A stretch of DNA of 25,694 nt from a virus. Both the position numbers and the translations under genes were made by a program. Shown here in pieces: positions 24,363-25,694 of the stretch. Positions within the stretch are counted from its first letter, which is position 1; each line of letters opens with the position of its first letter. The notes under the pieces are model-generated. The model did no database searches. It was not told where the DNA came from and saw nothing but the letters and a program-made list of their open reading frames with translations. The stretch is taken from positions 1 to 25,694 of the IMG/VR virus record IMGVR_UViG_3300037540_000014. The stretch is one strand, 5' to 3'.

Positions 24363-25555
24363 TACGGTTCGTACTCAACCTGTGCAGTAAGATGCCCAGA
24401 CGCTGCTGCCAGCGTTTCGTCTGTTCGCCTTATCTCAAAAATGGAGCCAGCGAATGCCGGGGATGCGGCTGTGGTTAGATACCACAGCCTTCCTGCGCTC
24501 AATGGAAACCAAGTGCCAGCAGCTCCGGGGTTGGTGTCCCAAGTTCCACCATGAGTATCCGCAACGATCCTGACCTCGTACTCGCTTGCCGTTATGTCGT
24601 TACCGACATACCACGAATCAGTGTAATGAGTGTCGCCAGATGGGTGTATCTTGGTGAGAATGCCATCTGCCGTAATGTTAAAATCCCAACCGTAGGAATA
24701 GGACGGATGTCCAACACCTAAGTGGAAGCCCCAAACAGTACGGTCAGGAATGATAATTCTGCCGTCTGTCTCGCCCTTGATTCGACCCTCAGTGCGCAGG
24801 GTTGCTTCGCTGCTCGAACCGTTGAATGTCGCGACCGCTCCATTGGTCGGGTAGAAAGCTGGTCCAGCATCTCCACCAGCACCACCAGCCCCTTGATTAT
24901 TGCCAAAAACCGTTTGCTGTGGATTGGCAAACTGACCGTTCACCCCAGCCAGACCCCAGCCGCCGCCGTCGCCGCCATCATTAGTTCCAATGGTGCCGCC
25001 TAAGCCACCACTACCAGCCGTTACCTGACTACCAGCCGCGCCAGCCGCCGCTATCGGAGAGCCTGTCGGACTACCGGCTGCGCCACCATCGGCATCGCCC
25101 CAACCGACACCGCCGCCACCACCTCCACCCGGAGTGCCGGTAGCGCCAAGGTCATTGAAGCTGCCACCACCTGCACCGCCGCCGCCGCCGAACAGAAACC
25201 CATCATCAATGTCAATGTCAATGTCGAAGGTCGAGGAAATCGCAGGACCGCCAGAGCCACCGGAATCACCCTTTGTGCCAGTCGCGCCGTTGTCATCACC
25301 ACCATCTCCACCAGAACCACCGACACCGATAAAACGCCCATTGCTGGTAGCAACAAATGAGAAGGTACTGCCCGCAGCGAAATCATTCGTGATGCTAATT
25401 GCCGCAACATCGGCGCTGGTTGCCGTGATCGTTACTTCAACCGGGTCAGACGGAGAGTCTAGATACGCGAACAGGTCGCCAATGTAAGTGTCAATAGTAA
25501 AATTAAGACTGACAACGCCACCACCACCGAAGAGAGAGATTGGGATGCGCCACAT
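24362..25555 (-). CDS. Glycine-rich adhesin or fibre-tip-like protein, 397 aa
   Basis: The ATG overlaps the stop of the upstream partial gene (TAATG), with GGGGG 8-9 nt upstream. Residues 38-80 form a strand-rich segment leading into 'NGRFIGVGGSGGDGG'. Residues 77-240 are dominated by Gly runs (for example LFGGGGGAGGGSFN and TPGGGGGGGVGWG). The layout recalls glycine-rich tail-fibre tips such as T4-like gp38 adhesins that fold as polyglycine helices, and the family of phage proteins with 'NG-x-I-x-G-x-GG-x-GG' repeats. Residues 315-396 hold WYVGND...SEYEVRI, GTWFPLSAGRLW and IFEIRR, an Ig-like module seen in phage tail fibres. Likely a receptor-binding or capping protein for the downstream fibre. 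Confidence 0.8.
   Translation of the reverse strand: MWRIPISLFGGGGVVSLNFTIDTYIGDLFAYLDSPSDPVEVTITATSADVAAISITNDFAAGSTFSFVATSNGRFIGVGGSGGDGGDDNGATGTKGDSGGSGGPAISSTFDIDIDIDDGFLFGGGGGAGGGSFNDLGATGTPGGGGGGGVGWGDADGGAAGSPTGSPIAAAGAAGSQVTAGSGGLGGTIGTNDGGDGGGWGLAGVNGQFANPQQTVFGNNQGAGGAGGDAGPAFYPTNGAVATFNGSSSEATLRTEGRIKGETDGRIIIPDRTVWGFHLGVGHPSYSYGWDFNITADGILTKIHPSGDTHYTDSWYVGNDITASEYEVRIVADTHGGTWDTNPGAAGTWFPLSAGRLWYLTTAASPAFAGSIFEIRRTDETLAAASGHLTAQVEYEP
24836..25327 (-). repeat. Glycine-rich repeat region (residues 77-240 of the 397-aa protein)
   Basis: Clusters of 3-7 Gly separated by short loops with Asp, Asn, Ala and Thr; the plus strand shows the matching runs of 'ccgccgccaccacc' type. The spacing of Gly clusters suits a packed polyglycine-II bundle with exposed variable loops. 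Confidence 0.75.
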
Positions 25556-25694
25556 TAAATAGCCCCCAAGTTCTTGATCATCGACACGACCCAGCGTGCG
25601 CCGCCAATATCATTTAACCCAGTGACGTACTCGAAACCAAGGTAGTCAAGGCTACCAAATGCGGTTGACAAGACAGGTGCGCCACCTGCCGCGA
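25555..25694 (-). CDS. C-terminal end of an unrecognised gene (about 45 residues visible)
   Basis: An open frame enters from the right edge and ends at a TAA that overlaps the next ATG (TAATG). The visible end reads LDYLGFEYVTGLNDIGGARW followed by VVSMIKNLGAI. I do not recognise the family. Context places it in the tail-protein cluster, and the coupling to the glycine-rich gene suggests a structural role. Too little is visible to say more. Confidence 0.7.
   Translation of the reverse strand, partial: AAGGAPVLSTAFGSLDYLGFEYVTGLNDIGGARWVVSMIKNLGAI

Noticed and set aside
24836-25327. Short CG-rich repeats on the plus strand as a CRISPR-like or satellite array
   Set aside because: The repeats are irregular and follow codon use for glycine runs in the 397-aa protein; there are no constant repeats with spacers.

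Overview
The window looks like part of the late (virion and lysis) region of a lytic tailed dsDNA bacteriophage, most likely a podovirus-like phage of a Gram-negative host. Every credible gene lies on the minus strand, so transcription runs from high to low coordinates. Genes are separated by at most 16 nt, and most stop and start codons overlap as TAATG or ATGA. I see no rRNA, tRNA, insertion sequence, integrase, CRISPR array, promoter or terminator, and no non-coding stretch over 300 bases. The sequence does not name a host. The tail-protein modules resemble those I associate with aquatic and marine phages, but that is recollection rather than a search.

Layout in transcription order: (1) the C-terminal end of an unrecognised gene (25694-25555); (2) a 397-aa glycine-rich adhesin or fibre-tip-like protein; (3) an 833-aa structural protein of a family common in phage tail clusters, apparently carrying an inserted laminin-G-like domain; (4) a 1907-aa modular tail fibre or appendage protein with two blocks of beta-propeller-like blades, a LamG domain and three copies of a linker repeat; (5) a 41-aa single-helix membrane protein, a possible holin; (6) a GNAT acetyltransferase; (7) a ~382-aa protein ending in a short S74-type (endosialidase chaperone-like) module; (8) and (9) two small structural-looking proteins of 219 and 299 aa; (10) a 4262-aa protein filling half of the window; (11) the first 15 codons of what looks like an M15-family endolysin, cut by the left edge.

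The 4262-aa protein is the centre of interest. It resembles the large polyvalent proteins of phages, which are thought to be packaged and ejected with the DNA. In order it shows an N-terminal helical segment, a Gly/Ala-rich hydrophobic region, a coiled coil, a GGDEF (diguanylate cyclase-type) domain with its key residues intact, three tandem helix-turn-helix units, an SH3/KOW-like segment, an HExxH zincin-type peptidase, a 'QSD'-motif polyvalent domain split by a ~580-residue insertion that ends in a strongly acidic stretch, and a C-terminal LPD38-like region with a hydrophobic helix. A plausible reading is that genes 7-10 encode internal or ejected proteins (functionally like T7 gp14-gp16) and genes 2-4 encode tail and receptor-binding parts. 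The giant protein could carry several host-takeover activities into the cell at once, including c-di-GMP synthesis or binding. These roles are inferred from motifs, not demonstrated.
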